This document shows, one piece after another, positions 34,651 through 43,768 of a stretch of DNA of 44,426 bases. Location: contig JADFYT010000002.1 in assembly GCA_015232935.1 (NCBI GenBank), positions 1 to 44,426 of the forward strand. The letters run 5' to 3'. Source of the stretch: Desulfamplus sp. Lineage in GTDB: Bacteria > Desulfobacterota > Desulfobacteria > Desulfobacterales > Desulfobacteraceae. A model generated the notes under the pieces. The model saw nothing but the letters and a program-made list of their open reading frames with translations, made no database searches and was not told where the DNA came from. Position 1 is the first letter of the stretch, and every line of letters starts with the position of its first letter. Both the position numbers and the translations under genes were made by a program.

Positions 34651-36474
34651 TCAGACTTTGACTCTCATTTGGCGTGCCAGACTCCAGACCATAAAGGCAA
34701 TAAGGCCAACACCTGCAATCAGCACGCTCCACAGAAGCCACTTTTTCCAGGGAAGAGGCGGAGGTGGTCTCTTTAGTGCTGCCTCTCCACCAAGGATAAC
34801 TGGCTCTCCATGAGCCGCACCGGAAATCTCTTTTCTGTCGATTGCCTTTAAAATCATATCTGGTATGCCCTGATCTCCGCTATTTTTCAACTCTTTAGCA
34901 CTTCCATACGCAAGAGTATAAGGAGGATTGCCTCTGGCCAAGAATAAAATCTCATGTGGCCTGAATCCGAGCTTCAATACTGGCGGATACGCCGCTCTAT
35001 CCAGCCCCGCACCATCCTGACTTACTTTAATACGCCATAGTCTGTCAGAAGTGGCGGGAAAGGTAAATACTGGATTTGCAAGTTCGCTTCCCTCTTCTGG
35101 TACAGAGTCTCCTGAAAGAGCAGAGTCTCCTGAAAGAGCAGAGTCTCCTGAAAGAGCAGAATCTCCTGAAAGAGCAGAATCTCCTGAAAGTGTTCTTTTG
35201 TCTGAAAGTGTGGTTTTTCCTGTTTTCAAGGCATAAAAAACTCCCTCACACCTGTATTGCCATTTGCTGCCTTGATCCAGAGCAGATTCGACCGTTGCCC
35301 TGATAATGCTGTTGCTCTGGTTAAATTTAACCTGCACAGCATCTATCGGGAAAAAACCGCCAGAGTCAAAAAGGATCTCCATCCGGCTGTTCGGGCTGAA
35401 ATTGCCGTTGGAAATCTCTCGCCATTTTCTTTTTTCTCTCCTTGCAGACTCGGTTGATATAGCTGTAATTTTACTCAAAACCGCACCATTGGTTGAATCC
35501 TGTTCAGATGCAGGCCATGAGATACGAAGATATCTATACTTTCCTGGATATTTAATTGCCGCACCTCCTGATTCATAATTTTCAGGGTCATTATTTTTAT
35601 AGGGTTCTGTATCTTCAATGGCTATATGGTTTTTATAGATCAGGTTGCCCGCAAATTGAAGTTTTGCAAGGCTTTTTTTTGCTATGTAGTTCCAGTGTTC
35701 AAGATCATTACTTCCCTGGAGTCTGACATTGATCACAAAGTGGTCACTTCCTCCGCTCCATTCAAATTCAAGCGTATGCGGATACGGTTCTATCCTGCCC
35801 ACATCCATAAGGTATCCTGTGATATTCTGACTGGAGAATTTGTCAGGTTTTGCCTGGCCTTGCCCTGCATTATCTGTTTTTGCTGAGCCATTTTGCTCTC
35901 TTGATGAGTTGACCCGGATAATAGTTCCATCGTCATTTTGTATGACGCTCATGAAAAAATCACCTTCTTTTGTAGTCCTGTTTTCGTTGTAAAGAGGGAA
36001 AAAAGGCGGATCACTCTTTTTGTCAGGTCTCGCTGTCTGCTCATCAGTCATGGAATCATCAGGCAGAAGGCGATCAGGAGCAGTATGACCGGAACTTTCT
36101 TTATAAGCCGGGGTTTCTTTATAATAGGATATCTCTTTGCGGTTCAGAAAATGGGGCAATATCTCTGCATTTGAGTTGAAAATACGGATATCAGCCAGAT
36201 CCTGATGCACAACCTCCTTGTAAACGGCATCGGGAATCTCCATTTTATAGATAGCTCTGTTGCCTGTTACATCAAGATTTAAACCATATGCAAAATCTGT
36301 CGGAACAAGGGATTGGGCATTGGCATATGGCACTATGATAAAGGTTTCCGTAATTGCTATTGCAGCCATAATCGTCAGCATGATTTGAAGTATTGAAGCC
36401 GCTCTGGAAAATCTTGTGGTTCCGGAAAATCTCGTGGCTCTGGAGAAGCTCATGGTTTTGAACAACGACATCAT
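34651..36474 (-). CDS. DUF3999 family envelope protein
   Basis: 607 residues. An N-terminal signal sequence (hydrophobic segment about 25-50, ending near SLVPTDFAYG) is followed by a large periplasmic domain opening with the family phrase LDVTGNRAIYKMEIPDAVYKEVVHQDLADIRIFN. A single membrane segment near the C-terminus (KKWLLWSVLIAGVGLIAFMVWSL) precedes a short basic tail. An internal ALSGDS hexapeptide is repeated about five times, encoded by an 18-bp tandem array. It overlaps the upstream DUF2339 gene by four bases. This two-gene pairing recurs in many proteobacteria, where its function is not established. Confidence 0.85.
   Translation of the reverse strand: MMSLFKTMSFSRATRFSGTTRFSRAASILQIMLTIMAAIAITETFIIVPYANAQSLVPTDFAYGLNLDVTGNRAIYKMEIPDAVYKEVVHQDLADIRIFNSNAEILPHFLNRKEISYYKETPAYKESSGHTAPDRLLPDDSMTDEQTARPDKKSDPPFFPLYNENRTTKEGDFFMSVIQNDDGTIIRVNSSREQNGSAKTDNAGQGQAKPDKFSSQNITGYLMDVGRIEPYPHTLEFEWSGGSDHFVINVRLQGSNDLEHWNYIAKKSLAKLQFAGNLIYKNHIAIEDTEPYKNNDPENYESGGAAIKYPGKYRYLRISWPASEQDSTNGAVLSKITAISTESARREKRKWREISNGNFSPNSRMEILFDSGGFFPIDAVQVKFNQSNSIIRATVESALDQGSKWQYRCEGVFYALKTGKTTLSDKRTLSGDSALSGDSALSGDSALSGDSALSGDSVPEEGSELANPVFTFPATSDRLWRIKVSQDGAGLDRAAYPPVLKLGFRPHEILFLARGNPPYTLAYGSAKELKNSGDQGIPDMILKAIDRKEISGAAHGEPVILGGEAALKRPPPPLPWKKWLLWSVLIAGVGLIAFMVWSLARQMRVKV
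35103..35190. repeat. 18-bp minisatellite inside the DUF3999 gene
   Basis: About 4.9 head-to-tail copies of CAGAGTCTCCTGAAAGAG; the last two carry one shared substitution. Each unit adds six residues (SGDSAL on the minus strand), so copy-number change keeps the reading frame. Confidence 0.95.
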
Positions 36475-39400
36475 TTTGATCCTTTCTGATCATCAGGCGG
36501 AAGGGGAGAGATGTAGCCAATAAGCAGCATCAGGCCACCTACTGCAAGAAACGAAATAATCCTTGCAACGGTTCTGATGCCTGAAAGATCAACAGTAAAG
36601 AGTTTCAATACAAGCAGTCCAAGCAGGAAAGCTCCGCAAAACCACATCTTTCTTCTGCCGGTTCTTGTGGCAAAGGCAGTTATAAAAAGAGCCATCACAC
36701 CCCAGAGAATTGATATGGCAGCCTGAAAAATAACAGAATCGGCAAGATCACGCAGGTCAAAAGGAATATCAAAGTAAAAATGGACAATGCGACCCGTAAC
36801 AAAGTTAAGCCAGATAAAAGCAAGCGTCAGGATGATAACCTTTTTGCTTATTATTCGCCTGACTTCATCTTTCTTCTCTTTTTCTTTGTTTTCAGAATAT
36901 GAGGTTCTACTCCATGGTGCTGAGGATTCTCTCGATGGATCAGGGGATTCTTTTAATGGATCTTTGGATTTAGCACCGCTATCGGTGTAAGGCAGACCAA
37001 TCGTCCAGCCAGCAAGAACTGTCAGAGCAAATATCTGGGAGAGTTCAAGCGGGTTTGCGACAGGAATGTATGGCACAAATACAGGATCACCATGATAAAA
37101 ATTACTCCACAGAATCCACAATATCAAAAAAAATGCCGGAATGGTGATGCCTTTCCCGAAATAGTATCCCGCGTGTTTTCCAACCGGCCATTTTAAAAGA
37201 GATCCTTTGCGAACAAGAAACAGGATAAAAAGAGCCGGTATAACTCCCCAGCAGATTTTTGACCATATAATCAGGTGGGAATATGGAATAGTCGGGTGGC
37301 CAGATGGATTTACGAACTGTCTGACAGCCCATGCTGCCTCATGCGAAAGGATAAATATCAGAAGCCACATGGTCACAAGATGAGACCAGGCAATCAGCTT
37401 GAGTTTCAGAGAAATAAATCCGGTTTTAAGATAGGCAAATTTTTTGCTGTTGTTTTTATTCTTTCTGCTGTTGTTTTCATTTTTTTCGATATTTTTTTCA
37501 TTCAGATATTTGTCAAACTGCCACAAAAGGCCATACTGAACCGCAAAAGATACCACCCAGCTCACCGCTCCCCATTTGGCAAAAAGATGGGAGCTGCCGT
37601 AAAGGTCAAAGAGTCCCAGTGCAAGTATGCATATCATCACGGGCAAAAAGAGCGTCATTGCACCCAGAAGGTTCTTCCACTTCAATCTGACGGAAATGAC
37701 GGATAGAATCTGGCAGCTTACGGCACAGTAAAGAAGAAATGCGAGATATTTATGCAAAGAGTAATATTTATCCAAGGCTGTAAAGTGGTGGTCAATTTCA
37801 TTTGCCCCGCCTCCAAACCACCAGGCAACTCCCCACACAAGAAGTGGAATGTGAAAATAGCACTCCCAGCTTCTGAGTCTTGTCTCTATGTATGACTTTC
37901 CCACGATCTCGGTAGATTGAGAACAATTATGACCGGTCTTGGACACGTTAGAAGAAGCAGTATTGTTCCTGGCAGAGATGTAGGAATGGATATAGTAAGA
38001 TGAAAAAAGGCCGGCAATGCTTATAAATATAGCTCCTATATATATCTGGTTGAAAAAGATCATACCCGATGAATGCATTGTATGGGAAACGGCACCTGAA
38101 TAATATTGATGCACAGAATTGTAATGGGAAAAAAGATTGCTCAAAGAGTGCGACAGATAAAAGGGATGGTTGTGGCCGGCAGAGATAAACGCGACACCCG
38201 CACCCAACTGGAGAAGTATGCCAAAAAGTCTGGCGAGCAGGCGATTCTGGCGTGTTCCTACCCAGATCATCGCAGCACCCTCAAGTGCCCAGACACTTGA
38301 TGTCCATCTGCCATCCAGTGCAAGCGGAATGGCAAGGCTTCCAAAAACAACGCCCATTGCAAGAAATGCCTCGGTGAGCATTCGCATCCCATCCACAAGG
38401 CGGTTCCACAAGAGTGTGGCCACAATGATGTAAAATAATCCCAGACCCAGTGCACTTATTGCAAGTCCATACTCCATATGTCGTACCATAGTGCTTTGCA
38501 GCCCAAAGGCAACTACAGGAAGGCCAAAGACTATAGTTCCGTCAATAAATCCTTTGAGTTTAGGGGGTTGTTGATGTGCAAAAAGAAAAGAGATGGTGAC
38601 ATAAAAGAGAAAAAAGAGGATCAGGAACGGTTCTGTCGTTGAAAAAAATTCAGGTTTATAATATTTGCCGCCCCAAAGTGAACATATGACAAAGGTAAAC
38701 GCAAATCCGACAAGGTTTAGTTCTCTCCACGCCTTGAACCACGCAATCCCAAGAATTCCACAGTTGAGAATGGCATAATAGGAAAACAGCGTCACATGGC
38801 TGCCTCTGCCGGTGGACATAAGCACTGGAGCGATAAATCCGCCTATAATTCCTGATACTGCAAGGGATCTGGCATCTTGCATGACAGCCAGAGCAGCGGA
38901 AAAAGCCACTATCACTATCATAATTACAAGAGAGAAGGCAGTCGGCAGAAGGTGATACAGCTTTGATGCTGCAAAGATAGTAAGATAGAGTATCCCGATA
39001 CCGCCACCCTGGAGCACGAGCCCATAGTTTCTGGATACCTTGTTCTTCATTGACCAGCCAGTTACAAGCATGGCAAGTCCACCTGCCGCAACAGCTATCA
39101 ATCTGAGCTCAACAGGAAACATATTGTGCTGGGCAGCGTACTTGAGCAGGAAAGCGACGCCAAAAAAAACAACTATTATACCTGTTTTAAGGACCACGTT
39201 TCCGGTTGTGAAAAAGGCTTTTATATAGTCAGTAATGGTTTTGAGATGACTGGAAGTGACTTTGTCATCATTGGAAGTCGTTTCGAGATGGCTGGAGCTG
39301 GTCTGATCTTTTTTCTGGTATTTTGCATCTGTTATATTTTCACTCCTGCCATGGCTTTCATTTTGTTGTGGTTCAGAAGAACTCTTTTCCTGATCCAAAA

Positions 39401-39737
39401 AGAGCTGTTGCTGATCAGAAAAGCCCTGTTTTAATGCAGAAGTATCGTATTCTTTTGAAGTGGTATCGTGTTCTTTTGAAGGGGAGGCCTGCTCTTTTGA
39501 ATGAGTATCGTGTTTATCTGGTTTGACCTCATCAGAACGGGAATGAATCTTTGAAGGCAGGGAAGAAGGTTGTGTTTTTTCTGATGCAGCCCGTTCCAAA
39601 GAGGCAACGCGTCTTCGTAAAGAGAGAATTTGGGCAAAAAAGAGACCAAGCACGAAACCAAAGATATGGTTGCCGGAATAGCGGGGGATCATACCGGCAA
39701 GAATGGCAAAAACAATACCCAGAAAGATATATCGCAT
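36471..39737 (-). CDS. DUF2339 polytopic membrane protein
   Basis: About 1088 residues with many (roughly 25-30) membrane segments, the usual shape of DUF2339 proteins. An N-terminal hairpin is followed by a charged cytoplasmic or periplasmic linker of about 140 residues. The linker is rich in Ser, Lys, Asp and Gln with short repeats (SKEQASPSKEHDTTSKEYD), before AFFTTGNVVLKTGIIVVFFGVAFLLKYA. Another polar loop (KNEKNNSRKNKN-like) interrupts the C-terminal third. I prefer ATG 39737, nine bases after AGGA; a GTG at 39779 has no Shine-Dalgarno and overlaps an inverted repeat. It overlaps the DUF3999 gene and probably forms a complex with it. The biochemical role is unknown. Confidence 0.85.
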   Translation of the reverse strand: MRYIFLGIVFAILAGMIPRYSGNHIFGFVLGLFFAQILSLRRRVASLERAASEKTQPSSLPSKIHSRSDEVKPDKHDTHSKEQASPSKEHDTTSKEYDTSALKQGFSDQQQLFLDQEKSSSEPQQNESHGRSENITDAKYQKKDQTSSSHLETTSNDDKVTSSHLKTITDYIKAFFTTGNVVLKTGIIVVFFGVAFLLKYAAQHNMFPVELRLIAVAAGGLAMLVTGWSMKNKVSRNYGLVLQGGGIGILYLTIFAASKLYHLLPTAFSLVIMIVIVAFSAALAVMQDARSLAVSGIIGGFIAPVLMSTGRGSHVTLFSYYAILNCGILGIAWFKAWRELNLVGFAFTFVICSLWGGKYYKPEFFSTTEPFLILFFLFYVTISFLFAHQQPPKLKGFIDGTIVFGLPVVAFGLQSTMVRHMEYGLAISALGLGLFYIIVATLLWNRLVDGMRMLTEAFLAMGVVFGSLAIPLALDGRWTSSVWALEGAAMIWVGTRQNRLLARLFGILLQLGAGVAFISAGHNHPFYLSHSLSNLFSHYNSVHQYYSGAVSHTMHSSGMIFFNQIYIGAIFISIAGLFSSYYIHSYISARNNTASSNVSKTGHNCSQSTEIVGKSYIETRLRSWECYFHIPLLVWGVAWWFGGGANEIDHHFTALDKYYSLHKYLAFLLYCAVSCQILSVISVRLKWKNLLGAMTLFLPVMICILALGLFDLYGSSHLFAKWGAVSWVVSFAVQYGLLWQFDKYLNEKNIEKNENNSRKNKNNSKKFAYLKTGFISLKLKLIAWSHLVTMWLLIFILSHEAAWAVRQFVNPSGHPTIPYSHLIIWSKICWGVIPALFILFLVRKGSLLKWPVGKHAGYYFGKGITIPAFFLILWILWSNFYHGDPVFVPYIPVANPLELSQIFALTVLAGWTIGLPYTDSGAKSKDPLKESPDPSRESSAPWSRTSYSENKEKEKKDEVRRIISKKVIILTLAFIWLNFVTGRIVHFYFDIPFDLRDLADSVIFQAAISILWGVMALFITAFATRTGRRKMWFCGAFLLGLLVLKLFTVDLSGIRTVARIISFLAVGGLMLLIGYISPLPPDDQKGSK

Positions 39738-39773
39738 AACAACCATTCCTGTTTTGTAATGTAGTTCAGGAAT

Positions 39774-39819
39774 GGACACGGTGCATCAATCAATACTTCG
39801 CAATCAAAATACCGTGTCC
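39774..39819. repeat. Inverted repeat between transketolase and DUF2339 genes
   Basis: GGACACGGT (39774-39782) and ACCGTGTCC (39811-39819) form a 9-bp stem around 28 bases. It lies downstream of tkt in the minus-strand direction and could act as a transcript-end or processing hairpin, though no U-run follows. Confidence 0.45.
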
Positions 39820-39899
39820 CTGTTTTATCAGACTGCTTTTTTTCAAAATATTTTTTCAACAGCCTGTCCGCAAACGAAATGATTTATCGTGATGAGATT

Positions 39900-42008
39900 T
39901 TATATGGCTGAAACAAGACTTTTTGTCTGTTCGACAATATTTGCGGTACTTATGCCATACTCTTCAAGTACCTTTTCTCCCGGGGCGGAAGCACCAAACA
40001 TGTTAATTCCGATAACCTTGCCGCGATCTCCGACATAACGCTCCCATCCCATTGTAATACCGGCTTCCACGGCAAGCCTTGCTTTGATATCTCCAGGCAG
40101 GATTCTTTCGCGATATGGTGCAGGGGCTTTTTCAAACAGCTCCCAGCTTGGCATGCTTACGACTCTTGCATGAATTCCCTGTTTTTCAAGCTCGACTGCG
40201 GCATTGACGCAAAGATGAACTTCAGAGCCCGAGGCAATCAGGATTATGTCTATATCTTGTTTGTCAACGCCTTTGGCATCACTCTCGACTTTGGTTCCTT
40301 CATCGCTATTGGTATCAGCCTCGATTTTGGAACTTGTCCTGGTCTTTATACCATCTGCATCCTTCAGAATATATGCTCCATAACGCAGAGATCCGTCTCT
40401 TCCGGTGGGATCTTTCTCCAGAACCGGAAGATTCTGGCGGCTTAATATAAGTGCCGTAGGTGTATCAAGAGTTGCAAGGGCTATTCTCCAGGCGTCTGCT
40501 GTCTCGTTTGCATCGGCCGGGCGGATAACATTAAGGCCTGGAATGGCCCTTAAAGACGCCAGATGTTCAACCGGCTGATGGGTGGGGCCATCTTCTCCAA
40601 CAGCCACGCTGTCATGGGTAAATACATAGATCAGGGGCAGTTTCATAAGAGAGGCGACTCTTACAGCGGGTCTGACATAATCTGCAAACACGAGAAAGGT
40701 TCCTCCATAGGGGCGGATACCGCCATGAAGATACATGCCTGACATAATCGCACCCATTGCGTGCTCTCTGACACCGAACCTTATATTTCTGCCGTCATAA
40801 GAACCTTTTTGAAAGTCGCTGAATCCTGAAAGATACGTGTTGTTGGACGGGGCAAGATCAGCGGAACCACCCATGAGAACCGGCAGGTTTTTCGCGATGG
40901 CGTTGAGTACTTTTCCGGAGGCGGCCCGGGTTGCAATGGGTTTGTCTTTTGGCGAGAACAGAGGAATTTCACTGTCCCAACCTTGCGTCAGATAGCCGCT
41001 TACAGCATCCGCAAATGCTGCTGCAAGTTCAGGGAATTCTGATTTGTACTCGTCAAAAATATCCTGCCACGCCTCTTCCTGAGCCTCTCCTTTTTTTACG
41101 GTTTTGCGACATTCATTGATCACCTCATCAGGTACGTAAAAATCCTTGTCCACAGGTACTCCGTAAAACTCTTTTACCAGTCTTATCTCATCTGCACCAA
41201 GAGGAGATCCGTGTGCTCCGCATGTACCCTGTTTGTGCGGGCTGCCATAGGCAATTTTGGTAGTGACCTTGATAAGGGTTGGTTTGTCTGTCTCTTTTTG
41301 TGCAGCTTCAATTGCAGCGGCAATAGCATCTGTATCATTTCCGTCAGGAACAGATACCACATGCCAGTTCATGGCTTCAAATTTTGCTTTTACATCCTCT
41401 GTAAATGCAATTGCGGTACTTCCTTCAATGGAGATCGAGTTATCATCATAAAGACAGACAAGTTTTCCAAGCCCTAAATGGCCCGCAAGCGAAACAGCTT
41501 CTGATGCAACACCCTCCATCAGATCGCCATCTCCGCACATTACATAGGTAAAGTGATTGATCAGCTCTCTTGTCTCTGTGTTGAACCTTGATGCCATGTG
41601 ACGCTCTGCCATAGCCATTCCAACCGCGTTGGCAATTCCCTGACCAAGAGGGCCTGTTGTGGTCTCAACCCCTGGTGTGTGGCCAAACTCAGGATGGCCT
41701 GGAGTACGGCTGCCCCATTGCCTGAAATTTTTAAGATCATCAAGCGTGAGTCCGTATCCATCAAGATAGAGCATGCTGTAAAGCAGCATGGAGGCGTGTC
41801 CTCCTGAAAGGACAAATCTGTCGCGGTCAACCCAGGCGGGATTTGAAGGGTTGTGCCTCATATATCTGTTCCATAGTACAAATGCAGTGGGGGCAAGTCC
41901 CATTGGTGCACCAGGGTGTCCGGAATTTGCCTTCTGGATGGCATCTATTGAAAGTGTTCTTATTGTGTGAATACATAGTTGTTCAAGGTCTTTGGTGGCA
42001 GCAGCCAT
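39900..42008 (-). CDS. tkt: Transketolase with an added loop
   Basis: 702 residues, thiamine-diphosphate enzyme of the non-oxidative pentose phosphate pathway. Clear signatures: [26 protein letters not shown], the ThDP-binding [32 protein letters not shown] region, the [10 protein letters not shown] loop, and the pyrimidine domain [40 protein letters not shown]. In the C-terminal domain a Lys/Ser/Asp/Glu-rich stretch encoded at about 40255-40355 is inserted before [16 protein letters not shown] lies seven bases before the ATG at 42008. It works with Rpe, whose gene in this window has a similar insertion. Confidence 0.96.
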   Translation of the reverse strand: MAAATKDLEQLCIHTIRTLSIDAIQKANSGHPGAPMGLAPTAFVLWNRYMRHNPSNPAWVDRDRFVLSGGHASMLLYSMLYLDGYGLTLDDLKNFRQWGSRTPGHPEFGHTPGVETTTGPLGQGIANAVGMAMAERHMASRFNTETRELINHFTYVMCGDGDLMEGVASEAVSLAGHLGLGKLVCLYDDNSISIEGSTAIAFTEDVKAKFEAMNWHVVSVPDGNDTDAIAAAIEAAQKETDKPTLIKVTTKIAYGSPHKQGTCGAHGSPLGADEIRLVKEFYGVPVDKDFYVPDEVINECRKTVKKGEAQEEAWQDIFDEYKSEFPELAAAFADAVSGYLTQGWDSEIPLFSPKDKPIATRAASGKVLNAIAKNLPVLMGGSADLAPSNNTYLSGFSDFQKGSYDGRNIRFGVREHAMGAIMSGMYLHGGIRPYGGTFLVFADYVRPAVRVASLMKLPLIYVFTHDSVAVGEDGPTHQPVEHLASLRAIPGLNVIRPADANETADAWRIALATLDTPTALILSRQNLPVLEKDPTGRDGSLRYGAYILKDADGIKTRTSSKIEADTNSDEGTKVESDAKGVDKQDIDIILIASGSEVHLCVNAAVELEKQGIHARVVSMPSWELFEKAPAPYRERILPGDIKARLAVEAGITMGWERYVGDRGKVIGINMFGASAPGEKVLEEYGISTANIVEQTKSLVSAI

Positions 42009-42071
42009 TTTTGTCTCCTGTTTTTGCGGTTGTTTAGATTTTGGTATAGTTTTTGATATAAAAAATCTGTT

Positions 42072-42863
42072 TTAATTAATGCTTTCTGTCATATCTAAAG
42101 GGTTGATTCCGTATTTTTCCAATATTTTTACATGCTCTTCAGTGCTTTTAAACTCCAAGAGTGTTTTTGAAAAATCATCACATAATTTTTTAACATCACT
42201 GGCTTTTGAAAAACCCACATACAGTTTCTGGGTATGAATCGGGGGGACAAGGAATCTGATTTTATCTTTTACTCCCATTTGTGACGCATATCCGGTTATA
42301 ACAGCCTGATTTTCAGCCGCCAGTTCATGCCTTCCGCTCATAAGTTTTCTGATGAGCATCTGAGGATTATGGGCAAGGTCTTTTGTAAGGTAATCCGCCT
42401 TATCAAAAACTTCACCGTAACTGAATCCTGCAATGACTCCTATGCTGTAGCCCTTTAAATCCTGATAAGATCCGTTGAAGTTAATATCAGTATCTGTTTT
42501 TGTAAAAAAAACGGTTTTTGAAACACTTATATAGGTATCTGGAAAATAGGCGTACTTTTCTCTTTCAGGGGTTTTCAAAAGAGATACAAGAACATCTGCC
42601 TGGCCATATTCAAGATTGCTCAAACATCTTTTCCATGGATATTTTGCAAATTCTGCCTCCATGTTCATCTTTTTAAGAACTGCCTTGAATATCTCTATCT
42701 CAAATCCAAGAGCCTCTCCATTTTTCTCATATGTATATGGAAACCAGTCTGTATATACGACTTTCACCCTGTTGGTCTGGCTGTCAATTTGATTGTATAT
42801 TGTATATGTAACAAGAAACGCAATAAGAGAGCTTGCAATAATCTTTTTTTTAAATATATTCAT
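42072..42863 (-). CDS. Orphan periplasmic solute-binding protein (PBPb/SBP family 3)
   Basis: 263 residues. An N-terminal hydrophobic signal (about 9-25) precedes a two-lobed amino-acid-type binding domain: VKVVYTDWFPYTYEKNGEALGFEIEIFKAVLKKM, ADVLVSLLKTPEREKYAYF, LKGYSIGVIAGFSYG, and a C-terminal helix. No permease or ATPase gene adjoins it, so it may serve a distant transporter or act as a periplasmic sensor. The ligand is not predictable. It sits between tkt and the radical SAM gene on the same strand with 35-65 base gaps. Confidence 0.82.
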   Translation of the reverse strand: MNIFKKKIIASSLIAFLVTYTIYNQIDSQTNRVKVVYTDWFPYTYEKNGEALGFEIEIFKAVLKKMNMEAEFAKYPWKRCLSNLEYGQADVLVSLLKTPEREKYAYFPDTYISVSKTVFFTKTDTDINFNGSYQDLKGYSIGVIAGFSYGEVFDKADYLTKDLAHNPQMLIRKLMSGRHELAAENQAVITGYASQMGVKDKIRFLVPPIHTQKLYVGFSKASDVKKLCDDFSKTLLEFKSTEEHVKILEKYGINPLDMTESIN

Positions 42864-42898
42864 GGCAAAAATGCCTTGTTACAGTGTCCTTAAGGAGT

Positions 42899-43768
42899 TT
42901 AAAGTGCTCTCATATGCTCGGGTCTGAGTCGAACCTTACCTTGCAATGCCTGAGCGATCAGAGCAAGGGTTTTCTCCTTGTCCTGTGGAAGATTTGCCCT
43001 GATTGGCAGGTAGTTTGATGCGTGGTTGGCATGAAAAAGACCAGATGTCAGATTCGTTGTTGCAATCATGGTTCCAAGTTCGGTGAGCATCTCATCAGGC
43101 GTGATAAGCTCGAAGTCTCCATTCTGGTATTCGGTGTGCATCCTGGTTCCTGGTATCAGCATCAGGCTTAATGCCCCGACATATTCAGGATCTATGGCGG
43201 AGAGCACCCTTCCTGTCTCTGTTGCATGGATATTTGATCGTTCTCTGCCCGCAAGTCCAAGAAGAACTGTAATCGAAAGTTTGATCCCCGCACTTCTTAT
43301 CTTTTTGCCCATCTCAACCATTTTGATAGAGTCAGCTCCTTTGTCTACACGCCTCAAAGTTACGTCATCACCTGTTTCAAGCCCCATGTAGGCAATCTTG
43401 ACTCCAAGTTTTCGCAGCTCTTTGAGTTCATCCAGCGTTTTCATCTTGATGCTCTTTGTGTTTGCATAAAGCCCGATCCGCTCAATCCAGGGCAGTCGTT
43501 CGTTTATCCTCTCAAGAATCGGCACAAGCCTTTTTTGCGGGATTATAAGAGCATCTCCGTCACAGATAAAAAGCCTTGTCTGGCGTTTGCAGTATTTTGC
43601 CGCAAACTCAATATCCTCAAAAATCACGGGATCTTTTTTTATGGTAAAACGTTCTCCCTTGTATGCCCCGCAAAAAGTGCATTTGTTGTGAGAGCATCCG
43701 ACCGTAACCTGTAACAGAATACTGTTTGCTTCACTTGGTGGTCTTATAATATTTCCTTCATAATGCAT
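42899..43768 (-). CDS. Radical SAM protein (Elp3/MiaB-like superfamily)
   Basis: 289 residues. The cluster motif is CSHNKCTFC (C25, C30, C33), the CX4CX2C spacing found in some Elp3-like and B12-associated radical SAM proteins rather than the usual CX3CX2C. SAM-domain strands follow: LFICDGDALI, RIGLYANTKSI, VKIAYMGLETGDDVTLRRVDKG and KLSITVLLGLAGRE, then IPGTRMHTEY and a C-terminal SNYLPIRANLPQDKE motif. There is no B12-binding, TRAM or acetyltransferase domain. The substrate is unknown. It is the last gene on this side of the window. Confidence 0.85.
   Translation of the reverse strand: MHYEGNIIRPPSEANSILLQVTVGCSHNKCTFCGAYKGERFTIKKDPVIFEDIEFAAKYCKRQTRLFICDGDALIIPQKRLVPILERINERLPWIERIGLYANTKSIKMKTLDELKELRKLGVKIAYMGLETGDDVTLRRVDKGADSIKMVEMGKKIRSAGIKLSITVLLGLAGRERSNIHATETGRVLSAIDPEYVGALSLMLIPGTRMHTEYQNGDFELITPDEMLTELGTMIATTNLTSGLFHANHASNYLPIRANLPQDKEKTLALIAQALQGKVRLRPEHMRAL

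Noticed and set aside
35103-35190. CRISPR array
   Set aside because: Repeats are 18 bp, directly abutting without spacers, and translate in frame inside the DUF3999 gene.
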